Shown here in pieces: positions 23,936 to 34,929 of a stretch of DNA of 64,000 nt. Below the pieces are notes generated by a model. That model worked only from the letters and a program-made list of their open reading frames with translations, searched no databases and was not told the DNA's origin. Source of the DNA: Beroe forskalii (taxonomy: Eukaryota > Ctenophora > Nuda > Beroida > Beroidae); assembly GCA_011033025.1 (NCBI GenBank), contig WFMF01000001.1, positions 1,479,755 through 1,543,754 of the forward strand. The letters are read 5' to 3'. Positions within the stretch are counted from its first letter, which is position 1; each line of letters begins with the position of its first letter. Both the position numbers and the translations under genes were made by a program.

Positions 23936-24698
23936 GTAAGACTACACAATACACAGTACACATTGTGTACTGTGTATTGTGCATTGTACATGATATACAC
24001 GTCATGTACACCATTCATGGAATATGTACACAATGTACCGGGTGCGTCATAATAAGCGTTATGAAAGTTACAGTGCGTTACTTTTGTAACGTTCATTATG
24101 ACGCATCCGATACAATGCAACTGTTCATGATGTGCATAATGTGACGCGTCAGTATAATGTATGAGTGTATGGTGTATACTGTATATCGGCCTTACTGTAT
24201 ACTGTATGTAGGATACTGCACAATATAGTATCTACCTCTTGTGAGGTACAGAGATCTGTCCTTTAGTACTCTGGTAGATCTGTGTGTACTGTGTAGTGTT
24301 GTGTACCCAGTACCCACATTTTGTGTATCAGACCCGATAAAATCAAACATCGTATGTCCAAAAATCGAAAGTTTTTTTTATTGACCCTTCTAGACCAGTT
24401 TTTCACGGCGGACACGATGGTGATATTTTTTGGAACCCAGAAACATTCAAATAGGAGTTTTTGGCGTTCCACTTTTGTATAATCCAATTTTTTCATCCAT
24501 TGACAAACATCTTATGCTGTCCTGATTAGGACGCTGTATTTAATGAATCAAAAAAGAAAATTGGCAATGCTTATGATTTTGACATTTTTAATGGACATAC
24601 GCTAAATATTAAGGCATATGATTAGTGTTAAATACTGGTATAATAGTATAATGACATTATTTTAGCCCTTCAAACTGAAATGTTGAAAAAATCCAACA
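23936..24698. other. Palindrome-rich spacer after MAF1 exon 5
   Basis: 23940-24170 contains several hairpins: ACACAATACACAGTACACA with its complement, and GTGCGTCATAATAAGCG mirrored by 'cattatgacgcat'. The rest is AT-rich. I searched for the remaining MAF1 exons and saw none. Confidence 0.45.
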
Positions 24699-24923
24699 GA
24701 GGCCATCCACATTCCATAAAGGACGTCTGCAATGAGGGGTAGTCTGGTAAATGCAGACGTAGTGGGGAGGGGTTGAGGTTCTTTTGGGCAAATGCTGACG
24801 TCCTTTTTTTTCGGAAATTTGGGCAGATTTTTTCGTAATTTTAAGAGGAAATTTTAGGATTGCAGACGTTTGTGGACGATGGGGGAAGGATGAAATTTTG
24901 CGGAAGTCATTATGGATGGCCCC
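24699..24923. mobile_element. MITE with GGCCATCC termini
   Basis: The left end GGCCATCCACATTCCATAAA continues into GGACGTCTGC; the right end is 'gcggaagtcattatggatgg' plus CCCC. The inverted termini are imperfect. A related sequence opens at 52849 (ACCATCCATAAAGGACGTCC). No ORF; the target duplication is not resolvable. Confidence 0.6.
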
Positions 24924-25170
24924 TTATAGTAATGTCATTTTGTAGAATTCTAGTAGGTACTTAAAATACTTCACAATTATAAAATATTGCATTACCTTAG
25001 GAGGTCTATTTATATGGGTCGAAATTGTGGTGTTTGAAATTTTGGTGGGTTGAAAATATGGGGATTTTTTCAAAATCTACTACAAATAAAAAAATTGATT
25101 TTTCTAACTTTTTGCTGACAAATGAAAGATTTTTTGCGGAAAACAATGGAAAAATAGATTAATTCTAATA

Positions 25171-25690
25171 TTACAAATCGAATTCTTGATCGTCTTCCTG
25201 AGCCTCTGCTTCATTAATTACTGTTCTAAATTTTTGAATTTCAATTGTTTCAACCATTTGACGCTCTGGTGCAGCTTCCAGCTTAGGAAGGAGGAGATTG
25301 GTCAGAAGAAAATGACTGAGGTAGTTCACTCCAAACTGCAGCTCAAAACCATCTGATGTCATTTGATAGGGTGGAGCCATAACACCTGCATTGTTAATTA
25401 GAATGTCCAGTTTAGAATATCTGGAGCTGAAAGTACAGGCACATTCTCTAACAGATGCAAGGTTCCCAGGTCAAGTCTGATGACATCAGTAAGTGAGCCA
25501 GTGGGAAGGGATGTTGCAGCTTTTGTGCTTCTCAACATCCCTACAGGCAAATACAACATGAGCACCCTGTTTGCATAGGACCCGCAGCTTCTAATCCTAT
25601 GCCTGTGTTGGATCCAGTGACTAGTGCAATACACCCAGCTAAGTCTTTCTTGGGCAAAACATTCTCTGCTTTAGTGTACCAATTAAGTGT
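25171..25690 (-). pseudogene. Broken short-chain dehydrogenase/reductase (retinol dehydrogenase-like)
   Basis: Minus-strand frames give KKDLAGCIALVTGSNTGIGL (Rossmann TGxxxGIG cofactor loop, about 25660-25580), then, in other frames, an RDVEK-like block, RLDLG and DILINNAGV (the NNAG motif, about 25410), followed by [20 protein letters not shown] and [14 protein letters not shown]. This is the order of an SDR of the RDH/WWOX type. At least two frameshifts and a stop interrupt it, and the catalytic YxxxK half is missing after '[10 protein letters not shown]'. The sequence is uninterrupted by introns over about 500 bp, which allows a processed copy, but no poly-A tail was located. Confidence 0.78.
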
Positions 25691-25881
25691 CATGTCACAA
25701 AATCATTCATCCTGTGATAATGGATTACAGATTTTTGGGATGAATATCAACATATTATAATGACCTAATAACTTAACAACAAAGATTGATTTTTCTTGTC
25801 ATCTGTTGGACTGATGGATTAAATAAGAATAGGCAAAAGGGTCCATCATTATTTCATTATAAATAGGGATTATAGAAATAA

Positions 25882-26114
25882 GGCGCCCGTAACGTTCGTT
25901 GGTCGATCGATTGGAATTGGTCGATCGATCAACTCCATTTGAACGAATAATGTGTTTCACTGGTCCCTAATGACTTGAATCGTGTTTAAATGAGCAATAT
26001 TTAGTTGCATTCCTACTAGCTCAAAGATTTTCTATTTAAAACACATCAGTCGATCAAATAAAGTTGATCGATCGACCAATTCCAATCGATCGACCGACGA
26101 ACGTTACGGGCGCC
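25882..26114. mobile_element. Harbinger-type MITE (TAA target duplication)
   Basis: A 233-bp element with about 53-bp inverted termini starting GGCGCCCGTAACGTTCGT and containing repeated TCGATCGA palindromes. It is flanked by TAA on both sides (25879-25881, 26115-26117). A 3-bp TWA duplication is the PIF/Harbinger signature. No coding capacity. Confidence 0.8.
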
Positions 26115-26117
26115 TAA

Positions 26118-27326
26118 GCTTGATTACAAAGTAAGCAAATCTGAGTGTCCACTGAAGAAAGGAAATGAACCAATGTATAAACAATATTTTAAAAAATCCC
26201 GAGGTTATATTGTGTTGCAATATTGATTAGGATTTTGAGAGTTTTATTGTAAATCTATTATCATAATATTGCAACATATACTCATATATATATTTTTAAC
26301 ACTTTAGATAAAATGAATCGGGTACTTGAAATAAAATCATATATTGCTATAAGCAATCAAGTTGAACATATTTGAAAAAAAATAATAGTAGTACACACCG
26401 ACAAAATCTGGTGGTTTTGGTCTATCTATGAGCTTGGAGTATGGTTAATAGTGTGTATGGACCAAAGTTAATGCAATAATCATGTCAATTAATAACAATT
26501 CGGCCTTCTGCCTCGTTGTTAATTGTACAGATTAATGCATACAATCCAGATGATAAACCCTTTATTATTCAAATTAAACAACCATAATTTTTGATTTTGG
26601 TCAACTGCAGTGTGATTAATTCTTGATTATCATCAGTTTAGTCGGGTTAAGTGAAGTTGAGTTTTGATTAATTGATTATTTCCTACTTTAGCTTGATTGA
26701 TATTTGATTTTTGATTATCCATTAGTCCATTGACCAATCCCTTTGTGTCTCTTCATAATTGGCATATTCCTAATCTCACTGCTCCTACTGACTTACTGAA
26801 GTCTGAAAACGTGAAAATGATTTTCTATGAACGCCTAGGTATCACTTCATAACAGAATTTGTGGCTTTTAAAAATGCAGGCTGTTTGTCAGATTCATTAC
26901 AAAGCAAGCACACTGCATAGCATCCAGTATAATATATTCCTTCGAAATTTTAAAGGTATGATGATACACTGATTTTAAAAATGGTATTATTAATGATATG
27001 AGATAAGTGCCATCATTTAATTATGCAGTAGCATATTAGACAATTGCTCGTTAAATCCTCGACCTTTGATCTCCAATTAAACTCGACAATTATCACATAT
27101 CAGGCTTTGTCCTTGATGACAATTTAGCAATTAACCCCCTACTTGTCCTCGATAATTTAAAGACTATACCTAAGATGCATTGGCTTTTCCCCACTTTTTG
27201 AGCCATTCAATCACTCTGTTAACCATATTTCTGAAATTCTGAATTATGTAAACGAAAATGATAATGATAATAATAATTGCAATTTAAGTACACCACTATT
27301 AAGAAAATCTTACATTAAATCAGCTA
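26118..27326. other. AT-rich spacer, no gene recognised
   Basis: Low-complexity AT-rich DNA with many TTGATTA-type motifs (26600-26720). No ORFs or inverted termini of note. Confidence 0.4.
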
Positions 27327-27979
27327 CCTTATTGGCCTTTATTTAGCCGGCCTTTTTGAACTGGCCTTTTTTAACCGGCCCTATAATGGACAAAAATCGA
27401 ATCATTTTTGGATTATTTTAACTGGCCCCTTGGAAGAATTTTCAAGCAGTTGCCAAACCAAGACATTTTTGCTCAAAATAGCCACGAAAACCAACTTATA
27501 CTACGTAAATTGCATCAAAAAACCCAAATCCTGGTCTAATATCATGATTTAGGTCATTATCTGCGTTATATAATGAAGGTCAAATAAATTTAACAGTACA
27601 TAAGCCGAGTAATAAAAGTTTTGTCTGACAAAAATCAACTGGCCTTTACTCCTTTCATTCAATTGGCCCCATTTTAACCGGCTTTTTAACCGGCCCTTTG
27701 GACAAAAATCTCAAAGTCGTTTTTTGCCCTTAAGGGCCGGTTAAGGGGCGTTGGTGGAATCCCAGACCTGTGTGGTCCAGGACGGGGTTCTGCTCTCAGC
27801 CCGGGATATAACCCGGCAGTCGGGTGGCCTAAAAACCACCTAGGAGTTCGCACCCTTGGCCTAGTGTATAGGGAAGTCTCCATGCTCTGCATGGCTGCCA
27901 CCGGCCTGGTTGATTAAACCGACCTTGGCCATTTTACTAAGACTAAGACTAAGGGCCGGTTAAATAAGGGCCAATAAGG
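27327..27979. mobile_element. TA-flanked inverted-repeat element containing a SINE
   Basis: The termini CCTTATTGGCC and GGCCAATAAGG are inverted and continue inward as TTATTTAGCCGGCC / GGCCGGTTAAATAA. Both sides are bordered by TA (27325-27326 and 27980-27981), as in Tc1/mariner-type insertion. Internal GGCC-rich blocks ('ttttaaccggcc') repeat several times. The right part is interrupted by a retroposon at 27745-27949. No transposase ORF. Confidence 0.72.
27745..27949 (+). mobile_element. SINE-like retroposon with (ACTAAG)n tail
   Basis: A 205-bp body lies between perfect 14-bp direct repeats TAAGGGCCGGTTAA (27731-27744 and 27950-27963). It ends in TTTTACTAAGACTAAGAC, a short tandem tail. 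The body contains AGGAGTTCGCACCC (about 27842), which resembles a Pol III B box, and an inverted pair around CCCGGG. Long target repeats plus a simple-repeat tail indicate LINE-driven retroposition into the older TA element. tRNA ancestry is a suggestion only. Confidence 0.65.
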
Positions 27980-28640
27980 TATCTCATAATCGAGATAATT
28001 AGAAACAAAATGTAGCACACATCATGTCACCACAGCTGAACTGAATCATGAAGAGCAGCACCATTACATTTTTGAACCAAATATGTTCTTATTGGAAATG
28101 AAAAAGTTCACATCTGGCAAGTTTCCAGAGCACATAAAAATCAAATAACTGTCAAAAGAAGGGAATTACTGTCAGAACAGAACACTTATATTCCAAATAT
28201 TTGATGGCAATGACAGCTGCATCATTCCATGATCATCATATACAATACAAGAGCAATGAGCATTGAGCATGGTTAAGGATGAATTCAGCGTAAAATTGTG
28301 AATGGTTTAATATAATCAGATAGATGGTGTATTATCAAATGCAAATGGTTTATTTCGCCTTTATCCTGCTGTTAGCAGATTATTAAACAATTAACATCTT
28401 GATGGTACCTATAAGAGTGCTAGGCCCCATTCAAAAACCAAGGCAACCTACGCAACATATTGTACTAACATTAAGGGTATTAAAAGGACAAAATTACTAA
28501 CATGTGACCTAGTTGACAGTTGACAACGAACATGGACAGAAATGAAATTGTGAAAATAATTAGTAAAGTATCAACAGTTCCGTTTTTATACAAAGACCAG
28601 TCGCCAGTGGACCCTGTTCATCACTGTTTACAAATGCTAT

Positions 28641-31392
28641 CGGGGGGGGATCATGGACTAAGTGGGCGACACGATGCCTGGGTGGGGTGGGTCCTCGATG
28701 GGACAAAAACCACTTAGTCCATGTGGACTAAGTGGGTGGGTGTGGCTGAAAATTTTCAATACCAGTTAGTCAATGTGGACTAAGTGGGTGGGTTTGGTTG
28801 AAGATTTTCAACCCCAGTTAGTCAAATGGACTATATGGGTGGGTTGATAACATCAAAACAAGGCTCCAGATAGTCCTCTGGATAAAATATTCGAGTAATT
28901 ATCACGCAAATGTCGGTGTTTTGCAGCAGAAGGAGCATTGACAATGCAGGTAATGTATTCTATTGTATACCAGTTAATTGAATTTCAGCTATTTTTGCCC
29001 ATGACCTGTCACAGTAATAAGTAATTGCAGCTCTGACAGATATCACACTATGATGCTTGTCAAAAGTTACGCTACATCCATTTATGTGAGTACCTAATAC
29101 AATTACAAAATACAGAGTACGCAAATTACAGAACCGCCTATTGGAATGCTGAAACTAAGCCTTTTACTGTTTATTAATGTGGATTCAAGGAAAAAGGACG
29201 GCGATACACTCGATGACTCTAATCAATGATATGATACCTCTACTTCAAGAGAGGCATTTCACATTTCGTCACCTAAATATAGAAAGGGCCTACACTCAGT
29301 TTTTTTATAAGAAACTTTTTGAAATCCTAGGCTAAAAGTTTCTTATTTTTTTCACGATTTTGAGCCTAAAAGTTTCTTATTAACCGGTTTCTTAATTCCA
29401 CATACCGACATATAGTAGGTATGCAGCAAAATCTCTACGAAATTTCCAACATAGTAACTTACAGTGCAGACTGTAGTTTAGGATTTGAGTCGAACCTTCC
29501 GATATCTTGAGGTAAACTATACACTTTTAATAAGCATTTGCCTATCTTGATTAAGATTTGTGCAGCTGTAAACAATGATGTTCAGGGATCTTCATCAAAT
29601 GTCCTTCCGAAAAAGTTCGCGAATTTTAAAATTCAAATGATACTGTATCTAAATCCTATAAAAGTATAAAGATTTAACTAGCTGAGCGCAGCTTAATGCT
29701 TGGAACTTTTGGAAATAGATATGGAACTGTCGCAACAACAATTTCTAAATTTCTATACCATTACTCCATTACAATTATAAGATCAATTATCTCATATTCA
29801 GTGTAATACTGTAATAGAGGTCCAATAGAAGTGATTAATTAGTTTCGGAATGTTCACAATCAAAATGTGGGGGTCTGGGGGCGCAAGTGACAAGCAATTG
29901 TCCTTACTATGTTGTTTTAAAGAGAGCACCTGAGAAATTCTCGAAACGGGTAAAATGTACCAACCATCTGATGAGATGTGCACACTGTGGAGTAGGTATA
30001 TGGAAGTATCACATGAAGGCTCACTTCATGGCTATGCATCCAATTTGTGAGGTAACCGATCGTGAGTGTGTTTCTCAGAGTGAATTAGAAAAAAAAAAAA
30101 AAAAGTGAGCCTGTTTATAATGCGGACATATGTTTCGTTCTAACGTTTGTCAACACGTTTGTTGGGACTTGATTACACTGCAATACTATCATGATTGAAT
30201 AAACTAATACACTAGAATTTACAGAAATTGTAGAATTTGCAGACTCAATATTATAGTGCATAATGAATGATACGGAATTATTGGTAGCACTTTTTATTTC
30301 GATTTTATTTTGATTTTTAGTTTTACAAGGTTCTAAATGAAAATTTCAGTTAAGGTTTGAATGGTTTGAACCTCATTTTTACAGTATCAAGATCAATTTA
30401 ATAACTTTTATATAAATACATGATTCAAGACTTAATAACCACATATTATTGTCTTGCCAAACTACACTCAGTTTTTTTTATAAGAAACTGTCTATAAGAA
30501 ACTTAGCCTAGGATTTCCGAAAATTTAAGAAACTTAGCCTAGAATTTCGCAAAAATTAAGAAACTTCACTGATTTACAATTAAGAAATTAAGAAACTTCT
30601 AGCCTAGAATTTTGAAATTTGTCTATAAAATCCTATTGCAACTGAAATTCTTTTAACATGATACGTCGGCTATGGGGCTGCGCCCCCAGACCCCACTTTT
30701 TGATTGTGAACATTCCGAAACTAATCTAGTACTTCTATTGGACTCCTATTACAGTATTACACTGGATACTATGTGATAATTGACCATACAGCATAGAAAT
30801 TTAGAAAATGAATCTCTCATGATTTGTCGGTTTAAAGTAACATGCCAGATACTAAAGCACAAAACAGAAATTTAGAAATTGTTGTTGCGACAGGACACTA
30901 TTAGTATTACAGTTCCATATCTATTTCCAATAGTTCCAAGCATTAAGCATTATAGGATTTAGATATGATTTCAAAATTTCAAACTTTTTTGGAAGAACAT
31001 TTGATGAAGATCCCTGAACATTATTGTATACAGCTGCACAAATCTTTTAAGATAGGTACATGCTTAAAAGTGTATAATTTAACTGAAAATATCAGAAGGT
31101 TCGATTCTAATCCTCAACTACAGTCTACACAGTAGGTTCTTGGAAATTTCTTAGACATTTTGCTGTACGGTATGTCGGTATGTAGAATTAAGAAACCGAT
31201 TAAGAAACTTTTAGGCTCAAAATCGTGAAAAATAAGAAACTTGTAGCCTAGGATTTCAATAAGTTTCTTATAAAAAAACTGAGTGTATATCCACGTGGAC
31301 TAACTGGTGGGGTGGTGGGTGGTATCCAAAAAAAGTCGAAAATCCCACTTAATCACCTTCGTGTCGCCCACTTAGTCCATGATCCCCCCCCG
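28641..31392. mobile_element. Poly-G-terminus DNA transposon, copy 3 (2,752 bp)
   Basis: Same termini as copy 2 (CGGGGGGGATCATGGACTA..) in opposite orientation. The target duplication is ATGCTAT (28634-28640, 31393-31399). Left subterminal palindromes lie at 28700-28850. The ORF remnant is at 29887-30108. It is about 770 bp longer than copy 2 because the segment 29285-29885 is repeated in inverted, more diverged form at about 30640-31285 (sharing 'gcgcccccagacccc' and 'gtgaacattccgaaactaat'). A cluster of AAGAAACTT motifs fills 30475-30605. Confidence 0.92.
29887..30108 (+). CDS. Zinc-finger-like ORF remnant in poly-G transposon copy 3
   Basis: 73 codons, GTG start only, nearly identical to the copy at 15376-15597 (CAHCGVGIWKYHMKAHFMAM core with Cys pair and histidines). 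The last codons differ: copy 2 ends LDHHFKK, whereas here a run of 16 adenines (30089-30104) replaces them, either homopolymer expansion or an assembly artefact. Function unknown; plausible DNA-binding part of a transposase. Confidence 0.5.
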   Translation: MTSNCPYYVVLKRAPEKFSKRVKCTNHLMRCAHCGVGIWKYHMKAHFMAMHPICEVTDRECVSQSELEKKKKK

Positions 31393-31685
31393 ATGCTATT
31401 GCAGTATTGCTCCTCCTCTGCTAGGGAGCTCAAGTTACAGAAACAGGCAACCCCGTTCGTATTTGTATGTCAGGTTGCCCAGATCTAGGCAACCCACTGT
31501 ATTATTGTATGTTGCGTTGCAAAATCATGTTAGTCATTTTCATGTTAGTCCAACAGTGAAGTGGGGAGGTAGATAATCGAATTGGCACTATTTAGAGAGA
31601 GCGGGTGTCCTGTTCTTCTCCACGCTATGCTCTGACCTGTTTCATAATTCAATCAAAAGGCTTGCATATTATTACATTATTCTCA

Positions 31686-32199
31686 ATTGCTGATACAAGA
31701 AGAAACTAAAACGTGTTTTCATTTGGCATCACGAGCTTTCCTTTGGCATCACGTGACTGTCACCTGAACACAATTATCACGCACCCACCCCAACCCGTTC
31801 ACGTGACTACTACGTCACAGCGCGCATATCAGGTAAAACATGTAGAGTGCGTGTCACGTGACCGTATTTGACATTCGATACGCCTCGGAGCACCGACCGC
31901 ACACTGGGGCGCAATGTTATTGTATGATACACCTAGCAGCTATAGGTGGATAGTGATACGACCCACACGTAAACCTATGATACATTATATAGTGACTTTG
32001 ATACGGTATATATAGGAATGTGTGTGCATGTTATCCTATGTAAATGTTACACAGCACACTCAGCCCCTACCGCAGCGCTAAATTTTTCGATCAAGAGTTT
32101 CTCAGCAGGGTTTACGGAAACAGTTTGCAACAAATGTAAAATCATCAATACATTGTACACTGTACACTGTACAGTATATTTGTACATTAAACACGGTGT
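31686..32199 (+). repeat. Left arm of a 0.5-kb inverted repeat with E-box promoter-like content
   Basis: This is the reverse complement of 33643-34140. It contains three CACGTGAC E-boxes (near 31753, 31799 and 31853), a TACGTCAC CRE-like site and TATATATAGG (about 32008), followed by 'gtacactgtacactgtacag'. The arms look like a promoter and 5' leader present twice, pointing towards each other around a zinc-finger gene. Confidence 0.75.
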
Positions 32200-32421
32200 A
32201 TACAGTATACACACAATGAAAGGCTTTATTTTACTGAATCAGACATTGGCTTCCACGCCTTGAGATGGGCATCGTATTGTAGCAATGAACAATAACAACG
32301 GCGGGCTTAAAGTAATTCTACACCGGCAACACTCACCCGAGCCAATACTTCATACACTGGAAACAATTTAATGCTGTACTAATAAGATTAAAAATAAAAA
32401 TAAAGTATATCTAATTAACTA

Positions 32422-33203
32422 TTAAACCACAGCTAATGGTGATCTATTACTTCTCTGAGCTACTGGAGCCTTGTGTTTACCCTTAGATGATCCAATTACT
32501 GCAGAACTTGATTGGCCAAGTCCATCTTTAGGGTCTTTCCTAACTTGCAAAATATTCAACAATGGACTGAGTTCAATGTCTTGCTGCTCCTTTGATAGGG
32601 TGTAAGGAGGTGATTTGACAGCAGCTGTCGATAGTGTTACACTCTGACTCGCTGTCGGATAGTATCTATCCAAGGCTTTCTTCAGCTCTGTCTTCTTCTT
32701 CGTCGTTTTAAGGTTGATCCTTTCAGGATCTTGTGCGGAAGGGTCCTTTCGTTTGAGGTACTCAGGCTGCTTGTTCAAGCAGTGCTTTTCGTGCCTAGAA
32801 CAAAATTTGAATTGAAACGTGACGTTGACTATTTTATATGATGAATTAATTACGTACATTAGGCAACTAAGTTAATTAACTTAATGGCAAAGAAAATGCA
32901 TTTATGCAACGAAAGTTAAGCAATGGTAGGTATTGCATAAAAGCATAAACGTGAGTTGGTATTGGCAAAACAGATCTATTTTTTAGTTTTTTGCATTATT
33001 TTAAGTTAATGCATTAGGATTCGGTATTCAGCTGGTTACGTTCATGACATACATGTAACATTACCGGCTGATCTCAATACCTATGTGAAATAATATAACA
33101 CGTGACCAAAAAATCTGAAATCTACCTGTGCAATTCAATGGCTGATGAGAAAGTTCTCGTGCACCAAGCGCACTTCTGTTTTTTGGGGCATTCGGCCAGA
33201 TGT
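32422..33203 (-). CDS. Zinc-finger protein, two exons recognised
   Basis: Exon 33203-33126 (acceptor TTTTCAG, donor CAG|GTAGAT) encodes HLAECPKKQKCAWCTRTFSS and IELHR; exon 32794-32422 (acceptor TTCTAG) continues in phase with HEKHCLNKQPEYLKRKD and ends at a stop. The joined segment gives Cys-x2-Cys then a His cluster, a C2H2/C2HC-type finger. The remaining about 120 residues are Lys/Ser-rich and probably disordered (SPPYTLSKEQQD, KGKHKAPVAQRS). Upstream exons were not fixed; TEICAACDALQ in the 33540s is a candidate with another Cys pair. The likely promoter is the E-box-rich right arm (33643-34140), read towards it. Family not recognised. Confidence 0.6.
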
Positions 33204-33642
33204 CTGAAAAGTTGTGCAATAATTAGCTGTTTATTGAACATTTTTATATAGTTGGGAATTTTGTTGAAATCGGCCAGTGAAAAAAGGTGAGAGATTAAAA
33301 ATATTGATTCAGCTTTGAAAATTTTTCTGAAAAATGGATGTAACAGTTACTGTTTCGCAAAATTGATGAAATGAAAATCCGTGGAAAATAACGTCATTGA
33401 TTACGATTATGGAAATAACTGCACTAGTCAAAATGAGGCAGTGAAACTGTATAACCTCGGAACAAGAGACAACAAGAAAACAACGAGGACTTGGGAGATA
33501 TCTGGGAGATATTGCATCATCATTGTAACGCATCACATGCGGCGCAAATCTCAGTTTCATTCTTATATAAACAAAGTTAATTCTTTACATCCGTAGGAGG
33601 CATTTTATTTCGATGTATAAATAGTTTAATAGTAATGTGCCG

Positions 33643-34140
33643 ACACCGTGTTTAATGTACAAATATACTGTACAGTGTACAGTGTACAATGTATTGATGA
33701 TTTTACATTTGTTGCAAACTGTTTCCGTAAACCCTGCTGAGAAACTCTTGATCGAAAAATTTAGCGCTGCGGTAGGGGCTGAGTGTGCTGTGTAACATTT
33801 ACATAGGATAACATGCACACATTCCTATATATACCGTATCAAAGTCACTATATAATGTATCATAGGTTTACGTGTGGGTCGTATCACTATCCACCTAGCT
33901 GCTAGGTGTATCATACAATAACATTGCGCCCCAGTGTGCGGTCGGTGCCCGAGGCGTATCGAATGTCAAATACGGTCACGTGACACGCACTCTACATGTT
34001 TTACCTGATATGCGCTGTGACGTAGTCACGTGAACGGGTTGGGGTGGGTGCGTGATAATTGTGTTCAGGTGACAGTCACGTGATGCCAAAGGAAAGCTCG
34101 TGATGCCAAATGAAAACACGTTTCTTCTTGTATCAGCAAT
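33643..34140 (-). repeat. Right arm of the 0.5-kb inverted repeat; candidate promoter of the zinc-finger gene
   Basis: Mirrors 31686-32199 at high identity, including the E-boxes and TATA-like site, and is oriented so that transcription would enter the zinc-finger exons at 33203. Its outer part is also the beginning of a tandem duplication (34039-34925). Confidence 0.7.
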
Positions 34141-34925
34141 TCCCATCGATATGCAAGGTTACTTCTCGAGAACTGTATCTAGTACGAATACTTGAGAACT
34201 TGAATAGAGCTCGGTGGTGGCTGGTAATTAGCTGCCAAGTACGTGCCCATTTTAGAGAAGAGTAGAAACATGTATGAATGTTGCGATGTATATGCCTCTT
34301 GGTGTAGGCAATAATTTAAACATGCCGAGTGGATATTTGACTATGTATATACAGTTGGCTGTATGTGCGACGACACTGAAACCATACTAACATGACGTCC
34401 TTCAAAAATCAGGTTGCACTAACATCACTACAGGTTCTAGAATTGGGGTGGGTGCGTGTTGGTCATACTAACATGACGTCCTTCAAAAATCAGGTTGCAC
34501 TAACATCACTACAGGTTCTAGAATTGGGGTGGGTGCGTGATAATTGTGTTCAGGTGACAGTCACGTGATGCCAAAGGAAAGCTCGTGATGCCAAATGAAA
34601 ACACGTTTCTTCTTGTATCAGCAATTCCATCGATATGCAAGGTTACTTCGAGAACTGTATCTAGTACGAATACTTGAGAACTTGAATAGAGCTCGGTGGT
34701 GGCTGGTAATTAGCTGCCAAGTACGTGCCCATTTTAGAAGAGTAGAAACATGTATGAATGTTGCGATGTATATGCCTCTTGGTGTAGGCAATAATTTAAA
34801 CATGCCGAGTGGATATTTGACTATGTATATACAGTTGGCTGTATGTGCGACGACACTGAAACCATACTAACATGACGTCCTTCAAAAATCAGGTTGCACT
34901 AACATCACTACAGGTTCTAGAATGG
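34039..34925 (+). repeat. ~400-bp tandem duplication with a smaller nested repeat
   Basis: 34039-34440 recurs at 34517-34925 with a few indels (e.g. ACTTCTCGAGAAC versus ACTTCGAGAAC). In between, the last about 70 bp ('catactaacatgacgtcctt' to 'ggttctagaa') appears an extra time. The ORFs inside are coincidental. Confidence 0.85.
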
Positions 34926-34929
34926 GGGT

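Larger units (their letters stand above)
28532..31485 (+). pseudogene. Unidentified coding exon split by a transposon
   Basis: An ATG at 28532 opens a frame (MDRNEIVKIISKVSTVPFLY..) that runs 109 bases to 28640, where poly-G transposon copy 3 is inserted. After the element and one copy of the 7-bp duplication ATGCTAT, the frame continues in phase from 31400 (LQYCSSSARELKLQKQ..) to a stop near 31485, about 66 codons in all. A GT donor after CAG or TTC (31455-31475) could instead continue into another exon. Conservation of frame across the insertion supports a real exon that was recently disrupted. I do not recognise the protein. Confidence 0.5.

Noticed and set aside
32018-32263. 81-codon ORF starting MCVHVILCKCYTAHS as a real gene
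   Set aside because: It lies in the promoter-like arm, is repeated in the mirror arm, has no domain, and ends in TACACTGTACACTG simple repeat.
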